64,000 bases of DNA from Pomphorhynchus laevis (GCA_012934845.2 WNNJ02003691.1:1-64000), one strand, 5' to 3'; positions 12,661 through 24,274 are shown, numbered from the stretch's first letter. Notes: generated from the sequence alone by a model not told the origin. Program-made: numbers and translations.

Positions 12661-13930
12661 TCACGCCAGCAGACAAAGTTCTCCTTCTTGAATATCTTTC
12701 AGAAAGAGGCCCGAGAGGGTTAAGAAGAGCTTTACTCGTCTTGTCCCTAGTCAGTTGGAACCTGTATCTAGAACTCCAGTATTCATTCGAGAGATCTTGT
12801 TCGAAGCAAGCAGAGAGATTAGGAGGGTGTAGCATTTTCACTTGGACCTTGAGTTTTGTTGGAAGGGATCGTAAATGCGACCTTTATAGGTAGTCAAAAG
12901 TATCAAGGTAGCTTGCGAAGAGAGGTAGGAATTAAATTTGGTCAAACTCTCATTTCCTATCGTGAGAAAGAGTTGGATAGCTGCCTGAAAGAATACCACT
13001 CTAATTGGATCAAATTGAAACCCCTTTCAATTTGGAGTGAGCTTGTTGTTAAGCAATGAAACGCAGGGGACGGTGGTTTGTGAATAACATAAACGTTCCT
13101 AACTCTGCGGATTGCTGCATTAATCCAACGACTACTTCTGTCATTGAAGTCACCGAGCAACAAGTCCTAGCCGATACCTAAAATACGGTCCAGGGGGTCA
13201 TGATTCTTGTGAATCTCTCCCGGCCGGATGTAGACATTGGCTATACTGATACGTTGACCGTTCTTGACAAGTGCTATAACTAAACAATAATTGGCAGGAC
13301 AGGTGAAGTTCAATAATACGGAGGACCTTAAGGAGCATTTAACAAGGTTTATAAGACCTTGAGATAAATAGGAGTGGGTTGGGGTTATGTACGGAGTAAA
13401 GTGTGTAGATATGGTTTGGGATAAATCGAGTAATGTCCTGGAGGAGACGAATAGACTGCGTCTATTTGAAAACTATAACATCTGCATCTCTTCCAGATAT
13501 AAGCCTAAGGGCATAAGCACCACCCAAATTCCAATGAAGGATATCCAGTGAAAAAGGCTCTTAAGTACTTCCCATTGCGAAAGTGTACCCAAGGTGGGCC
13601 GCCGAAAGTGTAACCGGATATTGGGCTATCTCGAGATTAGTCCTCTTCTCTAGATGACGTCTCCCATAGCAAAGACTATGTTTTCTCAAGCTCCTCATCT
13701 CGAGATTACCGACCATAGACCGCCTCGACTGGACTTTTAGGGGGTTGAGAAACCTTAAATGATTTAGTCGGAAAGCGGCGCTCTGGTGCCTTCGGGAACT
13801 CAGATTCCTCTGAACCAGATGCCGCGAATGTTGTTAAAGATGGTACAAAAGTCGTTGACAAGAATATTGATATGCGTACAACTTGATCACTGCTTATCGG
13901 TTGTTATTGTTAATAAAATCTTTATTTATT
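12661..13930. mobile_element. LINE-B copy with 5' inversion (12661-13577 minus, about 13605-13930 plus)
   Basis: The left part reads on the minus strand: endonuclease (LLGDFNDRSSRWINAA, 13100-13163) and the linker (to LPHPPNLSA-like residues near 12830). The right part reads on the plus strand as the 3' end of the same element, from the QHLSLK-distal region (about 13610) to the terminal rule taataaaatcttta near 13910. This head-to-tail flip of the 5' half is the signature of twin priming during LINE insertion. Middle RT domains are absent. The same structure is duplicated at 42557-43830. The empty locus is visible at 29415-29420, where the flank continues without the element. Confidence 0.8.
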
Positions 13931-14500
13931 TACTTGCGATATGGCCAGCAATGGATGCACTATTTCGGAGGCTCATGTATATCACAACAGAGCATATAGA
14001 AAATAAATGCCATATGAATATTTTTTTATGAATATGAATATTTATGAGTTTTTTTATATGAATATGCATGCATAATCAACCAATCGGAAACAAGTTTTTA
14101 TATGCACAAAGGAAGGCGAAATTTCAAAACTTTCAAAGGCAAAGCTATAAGTATCAATTCAGTGATTACAGTACGTATTTTATACAAACAAAAGTCCAAT
14201 TATGATATGCCGTTATGACTCCGAGGACAACTAAATGAATTAATATTAATGGTGCCTAACAACAACTATAATCAAAAAATTAATGTGATAGTAATTTTGA
14301 TAAACTAAGTCCAACATTTAATACAGAGATTGACATCCATTTACCAGTATGATAGATCGTATTTTGGCAAATAATTAAATATAGTAGGACATGTCTACAT
14401 TTATATTTACAGGTCATTTCTCCTTTTAAATTTATTAAACTATAAGGGGAATATTTAATTACAATAAAATATTACTGATTTCGTCGCTTATCCAAATTTA

Positions 14501-14843
14501 TCCAGGTAGCCTCATTCTTAACAAAACCAATATTAATGATAAAGAAGGTTTATATCTAGATATGAACATTAAATTAACATTAACTAAAACTACTATTAAT
14601 TTATATCGTAAAGATGACATATTTAAATTCACAAGAAACATATTTTTGCATGAGCATTCATGCATACCATATCATATAAAATATAATACATTAAATAATG
14701 AAATTTTAAGAATTGCAACAATATGTAATGATATTGGTTTTTTACAAAATCATTTAAATAATTTAATAGATACATATTTTAAACTAGATTACTATAAAAA
14801 TAAAATCAAACAGAAAATAGTAAAATATATAAATCAACAATAA
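14501..14843 (+). pseudogene. PLE fragment: C-terminal part of a Penelope-like reverse transcriptase
   Basis: Encodes the region after the catalytic motif: SLILNKTNIND, YLDMNIKLT, then RNIFLHEHSCIPY, ILRIATICNDIGF and KQKIVKYINQQ, ending at a stop. It matches 32640-33030, where the upstream RT palm is also present, and 44401-44735 and 60230-60505. The upstream RT is missing here, so this is a 5'-truncated copy. There is no GIY-YIG endonuclease domain after the RT portion. Confidence 0.8.
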
Positions 14844-14928
14844 TATTAAAAATAATTTTAAAATCATTATCGGAAATTTTTTATGGATGGATAATAATAT
14901 ACTTTGTATTAGAATAAGATACTAGATA

Positions 14929-15042
14929 ATCAAATTTCATCAAGGGAAATACGTTATTAGCACGTGATTGGCACTGATGCTATGTTGTGTCGAGGAATAG
15001 GGGCCGAAACCTGATAGCATAGCAGTTCCTCCTGATGACCTC
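14929..15042 (+). repeat. PLE 3' terminal structured motif
   Basis: Conserved end sequence containing tgctatg (14978-14984) pairing with catagca (15018-15024) around a ggggccgaaac core, followed by cctgatgacctct. Related copies are at 33100-33188, 44850-44943, and inverted at 18150-18260 and 57485-57610. It always lies at the outer edge of PLE sequence. Confidence 0.7.
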
Positions 15043-16225
15043 TAATCCTTATTAAAACCTTATTGACAAACCAATGAAAACTCGGTGAGATCAAGTTACG
15101 CCTAATTAAATGGTCGCGCATTCTACGCTCAAACGCTTTTTTTGTAGATGGAGATGAGGAAGTTTTGAATCGAAATGGACCGCAGGCCTTTAGGATATGA
15201 GACTGAACTACACTTGCGTAAAAAAGTTCTACGACTAATATTGATGTCGGCTACATCAGATGGTGAGGCTTAAAGTATTGTGACGGCCACTACTCTTCTT
15301 TGATCGATTGTCAAAAGCTGATAGACCCGAGGTAGTGGAGCGACGGATTTAGAGGTGCCCGGAAGTGGCACCCAGGAGTTAATGTATCAGATAAGTCCCT
15401 GCTCCTGAAGTCACACCAAGTCGGGATTGGTTGGGGTGATTGAGTGGCATTATAATTATGTAGGGATAGTGACTAATTCAAAACATTATCAAGGCTTATA
15501 CTACCAATCCAGCCTAATGATATAGCCTTCCAACAGACAAACTTCTCATTGGATATCTTCCAGAAGGAAGACTGAAAAGAGTTAAGGTGATCAATGCTCG
15601 CCCTATCCTTACCAAGATGGAACCTATATCTAGTGCTTCAGTATTCATTCGAAACCGCATGTCTGGTGGAAACCGAGATATTGGGAAATTGAAACATTTT
15701 GGCCAGGACCTTGAGTGTCGTCGGAGTCGGATTGTAAATACGACTTTTATAGGCAGTCGATAAAAGCGCGGTAGTTTGTGAGAAGAGGTAGGAATTACAT
15801 TCGGTTAGACGGTCAGAATTTAGTAGGTATTAAATTCGGTGGAAGAGTTAGATAGCTGCCTGAACGAAGGCCACTATAATAGGATTAAAGTGGAACAACC
15901 TACTAAGCAACGTATCGTCCTATATCCACCAACGAGTTAGGTCATGAGAGGTGGTCTGATGTTGGCGCGATCGCTCTATGCAGATGGGTTTTAACAACCA
16001 CATCTTAAGAAGCAGTAATATGTCGAGGAGAGAATTAGTTGTTGAGCAATGAAAGGGGACATATGGTTTGTAAATAAGATAGTCGTTCCTGGCTCCGCAG
16101 AGAGCTGCATTTATCGAACGACCAGTTCTGTCTTTAAAGTCACCAAGTCACACATCATAATCGCTACCTACTATACGATCGAGGAAGTCACTGTTCTTGT
16201 GAATCTCTCCTGGCCGAATACATAT
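15043..16225 (-). pseudogene. LINE-B fragment, minus strand (RT 5' part, linker, endonuclease end)
   Basis: Reading leftward from 16225: endonuclease C-terminal region, the long linker, and the start of the RT up to the GFVNK-like segment near 15060, each with several frame breaks and internal deletions and no long open frame. The left end joins the PLE 3' motif directly at about 15042. The leftmost 485 bp (14929-15413) recur inverted at 17783-18270. Confidence 0.75.
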
Positions 16226-16290
16226 ATAACAATTTATAAAATGAGAATAACAATTTATAACAATTTATAAACGCAACAACAATTTATAAA

Positions 16291-17052
16291 ATGACGCATT
16301 CCTTTTGGAATCCTGTGAGAAATTCAGTGTCCTCGTAATCAACGGAAACGCATTTGTGCCTTATATAAAGAATAACTAGAAGGTCCACACACGCAACAAG
16401 CCAGTAAAAACGCTTTCTGCACCTGAGCTTTGTATAGCATCGTGAGGAATTGCTGGTGTCTTTATAGTTATCACAAAAGCAGTCGAAACGTACCCTAACC
16501 ACTTCATCCGACTGACGATGACTGCTGGGTGGTTAGGAAGGTCTCGGAATTATACATTAGACTGATGGAGCTGATGATCGAAGTCACGTTATTTAGCAGC
16601 AAATATGGATTAAAAATCAATCGCAGCCAGCTTTGGTTCCTGGACAACAGTTTCAAGCGATTTTTCGCGAAAACAATTTATAAAATGACGGATTCCTTTT
16701 GGAATCCTGTGAGAAATTCAGTGCTTTCGTAATCAACGAATACACATTTGTGCCTTACATAAAGAATAACAAGAAGGTCCACACACGCAACAAGCCAGTA
16801 AAACGATTCTGCATCTGAGCTTCCGTATAGCATCGTGATGAATTGCTGGTGTCTTTATAGTTATCACAAAAGCAGTCGAAACGTACCCTAACCACTTCAT
16901 CCGACTGACGATGACTGCTGGGTGGTTAGGAACGTTTCGGAGTGATACATTAGACTGATTGAGTTGATGATCGAAGTCCAGTTATTTAGCAGCAAATATG
17001 GATTAAAAATGCTTTGGCTCCTGGACCACAGTTTCAAGGGATTTTTTGCAAT

Positions 17053-17058
<6 letters not shown>
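16291..17058 (+). repeat. Tandem repeat, 394-bp unit, about two copies
   Basis: The unit starting atgacgcattcc at 16291 recurs as atgacggattcc at 16685, 394 bp later. The second unit runs into an AT microsatellite at about 17057. Units carry no credible coding frame. Short 'aacaatttataa' runs precede the first unit (16225-16290). Confidence 0.8.
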
Positions 17059-17106
<48 letters not shown>

Positions 17107-17148
17107 ATTGCAAAAAATCGCTTGAAACTGTGGTCCAGGAGCCAAAGC
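17011..17148. repeat. Palindrome with (AT)n centre
   Basis: Two about 45-bp arms (17011-17055 and 17103-17148) are inverted copies with very few mismatches, flanking a pure alternating AT run. The arms derive from the end of the 394-bp repeat unit. Such a structure can extrude as a cruciform. Confidence 0.9.
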
Positions 17149-17186
17149 TGGCTACGATTGATTTTCCAGTTCCTCCTGATTAGCAA

Positions 17187-17770
17187 GAGAGATGATCTTA
17201 ATGAGCTCTTTACTATGGTTAATAGACCTTGAGATAAAGATGAGTGAGGTGTTGTTATGTACGGAATATAGTGAGTGTATATGTGCTTAGAGATAAATCG
17301 AGTAGTGTCTTGGTGGAGACGGATAGACCGCATTTTTGAAGGAATATAATATCTGCATCTCTACCAGATATAAGGCTACGGACGGAAGCATCTCTCGAAT
17401 TTCACTGAAGGATATTCAGTGAAAAAGGCTCTTGATTACTTCCCATTGTGTTAATTTAGTTGAAGTGGAATTCCTTCCGCCTAGTCGAGACCAGTGTCGG
17501 AAAGGTCGCCTTTTCCATCTCCCGTTTAAACATGAGAAGGAATTGCCTGCGCCCATTAATAATTTCCCTAGGTAGCGACTGCCAATAATGAATTCATAAA
17601 CACCAATTTCTTTGGTGCTACTGACTGCGATTCAGCTTCGTTGCCTCTTTTTGTCTTGGAAGTTTGACGGGAGCTATTTTTGTAGATGAGACTTGCTTGT
17701 TTGACTTTTTGATTTTGGGTGTTTTCTAATGTTTGACATCAGGATGACGTCATATAGTTAATTTAGAATT
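17187..17770 (-). pseudogene. LINE-B 5' end fragment (endonuclease start and ORF1 tail), minus strand
   Basis: Minus-strand match to the first part of the LINE-B endonuclease (start near 17430) and upstream inter-ORF sequence. There is no open frame. It is repeated in the same orientation at 19737-20290 with few differences, so both copies belong to a local duplication that brackets the 443-bp repeat array. Confidence 0.75.
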
Positions 17771-17782
17771 GACATTTGTGAC

Positions 17783-18270
17783 TTCAGGAGCAGGGACTTA
17801 TCTGATACATTAACTCCTCGGTGCCACTTCCGGGCACCTCTAAATCCGTCGCTCCACTACCTCGGGTCTATCAGCTTTTGACAATCGATCAAAGAAGAGT
17901 AGTGGCCGTCACAATACTTTAAGCCTCAACATCTGATGTAGCCGACATCAATATTAGTCGTAGAACTTTTTTACGCAAGTGTAGTTCGGTCTCATATCCT
18001 AAAGGCCTGCGGTCCATTTCGATTCAAAACTTCCTCATCTCCATCTACAAAAAAAGCGTTTGAGCGTAGAATGCGCGACCATTTAATTAGGCGTAACTTG
18101 ATCTCACCGAGTTTTCATTGGTTTGTCAATAAGGTTTTAATAAGGATTAGAGGTCATCAGGAGGAACTGCTATGCTATCAGGTTTCGGCCCCTATTCCTC
18201 GACAAAACATAGCATCAGTGCCAATCACGTGCTAATAACGTATTTCCCTTGATGAAATTTGATTATCTAG
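17783..18270 (+). repeat. Inverted copy of 14929-15413 (LINE-B RT start plus PLE 3' motif)
   Basis: From 17783 to about 18140 it reads on the plus strand as the LINE-B RT 5' region. From there to 18270 it is the PLE 3' motif in minus orientation. It is the reverse complement of 14929-15413 at high identity, making about 485-bp arms 2.4 kb apart. Confidence 0.85.
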
Positions 18271-18333
18271 TAAAAATACGTTCACTGGTGTACATGAGTA
18301 CACCAATGAGTGTCCCAGGGCAGGTGTAACAAC

Positions 18334-18337
<4 letters not shown>

Positions 18338-18372
<35 letters not shown>
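18338..18372. repeat. (AT)n microsatellite
   Basis: Uninterrupted alternating AT run directly at the left border of the 443-bp repeat array. Confidence 0.95.
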
Positions 18373-18375
<3 letters not shown>

Positions 18376-19662
18376 TTTTATCGTATGAGATCATGAAGAT
18401 CGATTGAAATCAGGACTGGTGATTCTTTGATGGATGCTTATTTATGTAATGTATAGTTGCTAGGTCACACAAAGTGACTTTCGCATTGAAAACCATCTAC
18501 AGAATACTTCCTTCATGATATCCAATTCCATACACCCTGAATACTAACGGCCATATTGCCACATCCGTTTTCGTTTCGCCCGCTTTTTGCCACGTGTTGG
18601 TAGCCCCGCGCTCATCAGAAGGCTGACTACCAACTCTTCGCCTTTTCAAATTTGACTTATCCGAGATTCGAGCTGTCGCTCTGCGTACTTGGCTTGCGCT
18701 CTTGACTGCTAGGCTACGAATCCAGAATTACCAGATTTCACACAGTATATGAAACCTTCCATCATGATATCCAGAAACTGCATTGTCCGAGATGCTTCTC
18801 TGGCATGCTTATTATAGATTTTATCGTATGAGATCATGAAGATCGATTGAAATCGGGACTGGTGATCCTTTGATGGATGCTTATTTATGTAATGAATAGT
18901 TGCTAGGTCACACGAGGTGACTTTCGCATTGAAAACCAGCTACATAATCCTTCCTTCATGATATCCAATTCCATACACCCAGGGTGTATGGAATTGGATA
19001 TCATGAAGGAAGGATTCTGTAGCTGGTTTTCAATGCGAAAGTCACCTCGTGTGACCTAGCAACTATTCATTACATAAATAAGCATCCATCAAAGGATCAC
19101 CAGTCCCGATTTCAATCGATCTTTGGTGTATGGAATTGGATATCATGAAGGAAGGATTCTGTAGCTGGTTTTCAATGCGAAAGTCACCTCGTGTGACCTA
19201 GCAACTATTCATTACATAAATAAGCATCCATCAAAGGATCACCAGTCCCGATTTCAATCGATCTTCATGATCTCATACGATAAAATCTATAATAAGCATG
19301 CCAGAGAAGCATCTCGGACAATGCAGTTTCTGGATATCATGATGGAAGGTTTCATATACTGTGTGAAATCTGGTAATCCTGGATTCGTAGCCTAGCAGTC
19401 AAGAGCGCAAGCTAAGTACGGAGAGCAACAGCTCGAATCTCGGATAAGTCAAATTTTAAAGGCGAAGAGTTGGTAGTCAGCCTTCTGATGAGCGCGGGGC
19501 TACCCACATGTGGCAAAAAGCGGGCGAAACGAAAACGACTGTGGTCAATGTGGCCGTTAGTAGTCAGGGTGTATGGAATTTTATATCATGAAGGAAGGAT
19601 TCTGTAGCTGGTTTGCAATGCGAAAGTCACCTCATGTGACCTAGCAACTATTCATTATATAT
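18373..19662. repeat. 443-bp tandem repeat array with tRNA-like boxes and hammerhead-like core, arranged as a palindrome
   Basis: On the minus strand, one full unit plus a partial one occupy 18373-18979 (the same start word recurs at 18373 and 18816, 443 bp). On the plus strand, 18980-19124 is partial, then a full unit runs from 19125 to 19567, with a partial one to 19662 (again 443 bp). The two halves meet head-on at 18979/18980 with about 143-bp near-perfect inverted arms. Each full unit has a pol III A-box-like TAGCCTAGCAG (19388-19398) and B-box-like GCTCGAATC (19431-19439), then CTGATGAG (19485-19492) and CGAAAC (19525-19530). The minus copy has these last two at 18611-18618 and 18573-18578. 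Layout resembles schistosome Sm-alpha-like SINEs or metazoan retrozymes; this assignment is inference. Confidence 0.85.
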
Positions 19663-19736
19663 TGACTATACTGATGCGTTTATTATTTTTACAGTGTGAT
19701 ATAGCTAAACCAGACAAGGCTAGACAAGAATAGTTT

Positions 19737-20290
19737 AGCAAGGGAGATGTTTTTAATGAGCTCTTTACTATGGTTAATAGACCTTGAGATAAAGATGAGT
19801 GAGGTGTTGTTATGTACGGAATATAGTGAGTGTATATGTGCTTAGAGATAAATCGAGTAGTGTCTTGGTGGAGACAAGCATCTCTACCAGATATAAGGCT
19901 ACGGACGGAAGCATCTCTCGAATTTCACTGAAGGATATTCAGTGAAAAAGGCTCCTGATTACTTCCCATTGTGTTAATTTAGTTGAAGTGGAATTTTTTC
20001 CGCCTAGTCGAGACCAGTGTCGGAAAGGTCGCCTTTTCCATCTCCCGTTTAAACATGAGAAGGAATTGCCTGCGCCCATTAATAATTTCCCTAGGTAGCG
20101 ACTGCCCATAATGAATTCATAAACACCAATTTCTTTGGTGCTACTGACTGCGATGCAGCTTCGTTGCCTCTTTTTGTCTTGGAAGTTTGACGGAAGCTAT
20201 TTTTGTAGATGAGACTTGCTTGTTCGACTTTTTGATTTTGGGTGTTTTCTAATGTTTGACATCAGGATGACGTCATATAGTTAATTTAGA
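19737..20290 (-). pseudogene. LINE-B 5' end fragment, second copy
   Basis: Direct duplicate of 17187-17770, with a short internal deletion near 19876. It reads on the minus strand as the LINE-B endonuclease start. No open frame remains. Confidence 0.75.
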
Positions 20291-20299
20291 ATCGACATT

Positions 20300-21540
20300 T
20301 GTTCCGAGATTTTAGTATCAATAATTCCTATGATATTTTTAATGGCCAGCCTAGTGTCACTGGCGGTCCCGTTATAGCTATTATTGGTAGTCTATGAACA
20401 GATCGATGCAGCAGTTACGTGCCATCTCTTTACTCCTTAAACTTGAAGCACTTCAGAGACCACGCCAGATGATGTTGTTTGCCGTTTGTGCATCATGGAG
20501 CAATGCTGCATGAGGTAGGATGATCTTGGTTCTGTGAGGCGCAGATCCCACAGCATCCTTTATCTGTGCAAGACGAAGCTCAGTGCTCTCAAATGTGGCA
20601 CTGGTTACAGTGTGGATATGTATATTCGTCATTACTAATGAGAGTGAATCACAAATCGCAACCCATTAAAGAGTTGCAACTGGAGTTGGTCAGAAAACAT
20701 GCATTGTCCAAGCTAGTGTTCGCAAAAGCGATCGGTAGAGGTGAGTTATTTTTCCCTTTAATAAATCGCAAGTTGGGAAGCTGGAATTCAGCTTGGAGTT
20801 CATGAATATCTTTTTTATCTAAGGATGAAAGTATATTGATAATCTTAATTGTTGCCTGTATATGCTTGAAACTTATATTAGCTGAATCTTTCAGATGTTG
20901 TTGTAGTCTTTCGCTGGGTCTTTAGACGTGAAAGACACACGGTAGGTAGTAACAACTGTCTTGGCGAAATTAAATAGAATTATATTCTTCGGAAATTTTA
21001 CTATAACTTCTCAGGAAGCAGTTGAAATGATTATTCGTATCCATGGGAACAGAGGGTGTTATGATAACCATGTAAACCGATTTTTTGATGGGAGGAAGTT
21101 CCTCCGTAGAAGATGTTTTATGAGAAATTAATTCACTAACCTGAAATTTCGTTGAATTTGCTTGTAATTGCGCTTCCATTAGAAACTTTGAAGCTCCGAA
21201 AGTGCTGCACATTTTTTAAAAATAAATTTTGTCAGTTACTTTGCTAATTTGACAATTTATTAGAAAATATACCAAGATAGTTTGCCAAAGAAAAAACTTC
21301 CATATTCCGTTTAAAACACACGACTGACAAAAAAGCAGCAGTAACAATGGAAGTCAGCAACAATCCATGCCATTCGGCATAACCATCTCTGCTTTTTGGA
21401 TGACAAAGATGTTGTAACTTTGCAATCATCGTTCGGTATCTCTCAGTTCCGATCTATAATGGGCAGAGATGGGAACCCCATCCCTGTAGGCTTCTGTACA
21501 GCTCCTGTCGATACGAGTGTTTAGCGAAATCCAAATGCAA
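20300..21540. other. Unassigned stretch
   Basis: No gene recognised. A 79-codon frame at 20566-20805 and minus-strand frames at 20970-21212 and 21244-21429 lack familiar motifs. The minus-strand segment near 21330-21400 shares a run of similar bases with 45860-45930, suggesting another decayed repeat family. Confidence 0.4.
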
Positions 21541-21547
21541 TCCCTTC

Positions 21548-22093
21548 TTGGGTTTTAATATTCGCTTTACTGTTATAGATAAAGACGAGTTCACATACCC
21601 CCACTGCAGTAGGTGTCACAAATGGGGGCATTGGGCCTTCAGTTGCAGTGGGACCCCCTTATGCGGGTTTTGTGGCTCGGCAAGCTGCTGCACAATTCAA
21701 TCTGGCATTCGCTGCACTACCACCCCTTACTGCCCGAACTGTAGGAGCAGTCATCCTGCCTGGAGCAGGAAGTGTAGCCTTTTCAAAAGTTACAAAAATA
21801 CCTTCATCAAGCCGCATCCTAAGACCACGGTATCATACGCAAATGTTGCCTCTTCTCGGATGGAGGAATCTGAGATCATGCGCATGTTAGATCTTAAAAT
21901 TGATGAGTCCTACAAAAAAATGGATAGGCTAGTACAGATGGCCTTGGGAGTTATGGTTAAGAATCCAACAGTTCCAGCTGATATAGCCGTGCCTGAATCC
22001 AAGAAGAGGGGTTCGGTCCATGCAGTTCTCCATTTAAAGATCGGCAAGATGATTCGGTGCAGAATAAATAGAGGAAATGAAAATATTGCCTAG
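21548..22093 (+). pseudogene. LINE-B copy 3, ORF1 (three CCHC-type knuckles)
   Basis: Open for 181 residues. Knuckle 1 is intact (CSRCHKWGHWAFSC, C-x2-C-x4-H-x4-C). It is followed by CGFCGSASCC and CPNCRSSHPAWSRKC, then a short C-terminal region rich in Lys/Glu. It lacks the N-terminal about 100 residues seen at 2555, so it is 5'-truncated or begins upstream in another frame. ORF2 starts about 100 bp later. It is presumed to be a nucleic-acid chaperone of the LINE particle. Confidence 0.8.
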
Positions 22094-22190
22094 GGGCAAG
22101 TACCGACCTTGGATGGAACTAGTAGCGGGGGGTCCTCCCTGCACCTAGCTCTGTCTAGGTAGGCAATCCCCATCCAACTAATCCATCACA

Positions 22191-24090
22191 ATGCAGAGTA
22201 CTCGTGAGCCTTTTTCACTGAATATCCTTCAGTGTAATTTGGGAGGTGCTTCTGTCCTTAAACTTTTATCTGGTAGAGATGCAGATGTTAAAGTCCTTCA
22301 GGAGACGCGGTCTATCCGTCTCCCCCGGACATTACTCGATTTATCCCAAAGCATATCACTTCCCACTATACTCCGTACATAACCCCACCTTACTCCCCTT
22401 CTTCTCAAGCACTCTTGACCTTAGTTAAGTGCTCCTTAAGGTCCTCCATCCTATTTAAGTATTCGTGTCCAGCCATGTCGTGTTTGGTAGTTTCACTCTG
22501 TAAGAACGGTAAACGTCTCAGTCTAGCCAATGTCTACATACGTCCCGGGGAGATTCACAAAAACCGTGACCTCCGTGGATGTTATTATTGATAGCGGCTA
22601 TGACATGATACTTGGAGACTTCAACGACATACTGGTCGTTGGATCAACGCAGCACTTCACAGAGCTATGAACAGTTATCTTATTCATAAGCCACCCTCCC
22701 CAACCTTTCATTGCACATTAACAAATTCAATCCTCGACATTCTACTGCTTCACTCGAGGTGGCTGCTTTAACCCCTCTGTACGGAGCAGTCGCGTCAGCA
22801 ATTGTCCACATCTCATGACTTAATTCGTTGGAGAATTGAGGAGGATACGTTGCTTAGAAGGAGGTTTTACTTTGATTTGGTCAAAGTGGCCCTCTTCCAG
22901 GCAGCTATTCAACTCTTTTCCCGAATAGGAAATGAGAGTCTTACCGAATTTAATACCTACCTCTTTTCGCAAGCTACCGCGATTTTATCGACTACCTATA
23001 AAGGTCGTATATACAATCCACTCCAACGAAACTCAAGGTCCTAGCGAAACCTCTCGAAAGTTTTGTTGGGAGAATAGCCATCGTTTAGTTGTGGCTATTT
23101 TCCTTGACTTTTCTGCTGCATTTGATCGCATCTCCATTTCCTATGTGATCTCTTCTCTCAGTTCCCTCGGGTTGCCTGCGAGAATTGTGAACATGGTAGA
23201 TATTCTGCTGTACATCACGCGATTTTACTATGAAGATGACCCTGATGCGAGTCAGTTCTATCCTTTTACGGGTGTGCCTCAAGGTTCCTCAGTTTCTCCT
23301 ATCTTATATCTTGCTGCCTTCATCAATCTTTTAAAAATATTTAAACGCGATCAACGTCTAGTGGAGTACGCTGATGCCACCATAGCCCTGTTCTCTGGAC
23401 ACAGATGCAAAGACGTTGTTTCTGACATCAGCCGTATCTTTTTAATATTAAGAGACCAGTTGCCAAGGTCCAACCTTGTTCTAAACTCCGCCAAATCGCA
23501 GGTGGTTGTGTTTTCATGGCACCCTTGCTACAAAGCAAAAACTTAAGAGATTAGCATTCTCTGCGCTCTCCTTCATATTTCCCTCTGAACCACTCCCCAC
23601 CTTCACAAGTCGAGTAAAATACCTGGGGTTTACCGTTACGGTGAACTGGTCGGCGAAAGCCGACCTGGATAGACTTAAACGTATCCTGACGAAAGGTGGG
23701 CGGGCCCTGAAACGGGATCAGCATATGTCGTTGAAAGGGAAAACCCAGGTGCGCCTTTGGGGCACTTGGGCTTTCTCGGGATTAGTCTTTTTGCGAGAAG
23801 ACGTCCCCCTGAGCAAAAACTAAGGTTTTTTAAGCTCCTCGTCTCTCGTTTACCCAGCATAGTCCGCGCCGATTGGATTCTTCGGGGGTGAAAGACCCCG
23901 GGTGGTTCAGTCGGAAGTCGGCGTGTTGGATCAGTTGGGGGGGGGCTCAGATCTTCCTGGATTTGAGGTCATGAAGAAAGGGAAAACTCAAGAAAGAATT
24001 TAATGAGTTGTTCTGTCTTACTGACACTCTAAACTGTCTGTTATGTCTTTTTTCATTTATGTTTTGTGATTTAATAAAATCTTTATTATT
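22191..24090 (+). pseudogene. LINE-B copy 3, ORF2 with internal deletion
   Basis: Endonuclease start (LNILQCNLGGAS, QETRSIRLP) at 22215-22330 and linker to about 23035. A deletion then joins straight to the RT palm: FLDFSAAFDRI near 23115 (motif A), GVPQGSSVSPILYL near 23270 (motif B), and YADA instead of YADD near 23370, so the catalytic site is dead. The thumb and 3' end follow with RVKYLGFT near 23615 and [13 protein letters not shown] near 23850. The 3' end has taataaaatctttatt at 24070-24087, a motif shared by other LINE-B ends. Fingers (RT motifs 0-1) are missing. Confidence 0.85.
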
Positions 24091-24274
24091 ATGCCATTCG
24101 ATTGAACAGCCGACGTATATAGTGATGTACTAGCTACATTACAAATGATTTTAAGGTTTTAAAACCTTATAAATTAAGGTTTTCTTAATAAATAACAACT
24201 TATAAAAAATAATTAAAAATTGAACTTGGATAAAATAATAGAAAACAGCCAGTCGTTAAAAATTCGTTCGCGTT

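Noticed and set aside
15003-15042. GAAACCTGATAG and CCTGATGACC in PLE ends as a hammerhead
   Set aside because: The two words lie in the wrong relation: no stem II pairs the flanks of CTGATGA with those of GAAA.
16897-17333. Frames with long Ile-Tyr repeats
   Set aside because: They are translations of the AT microsatellite inside a palindrome.
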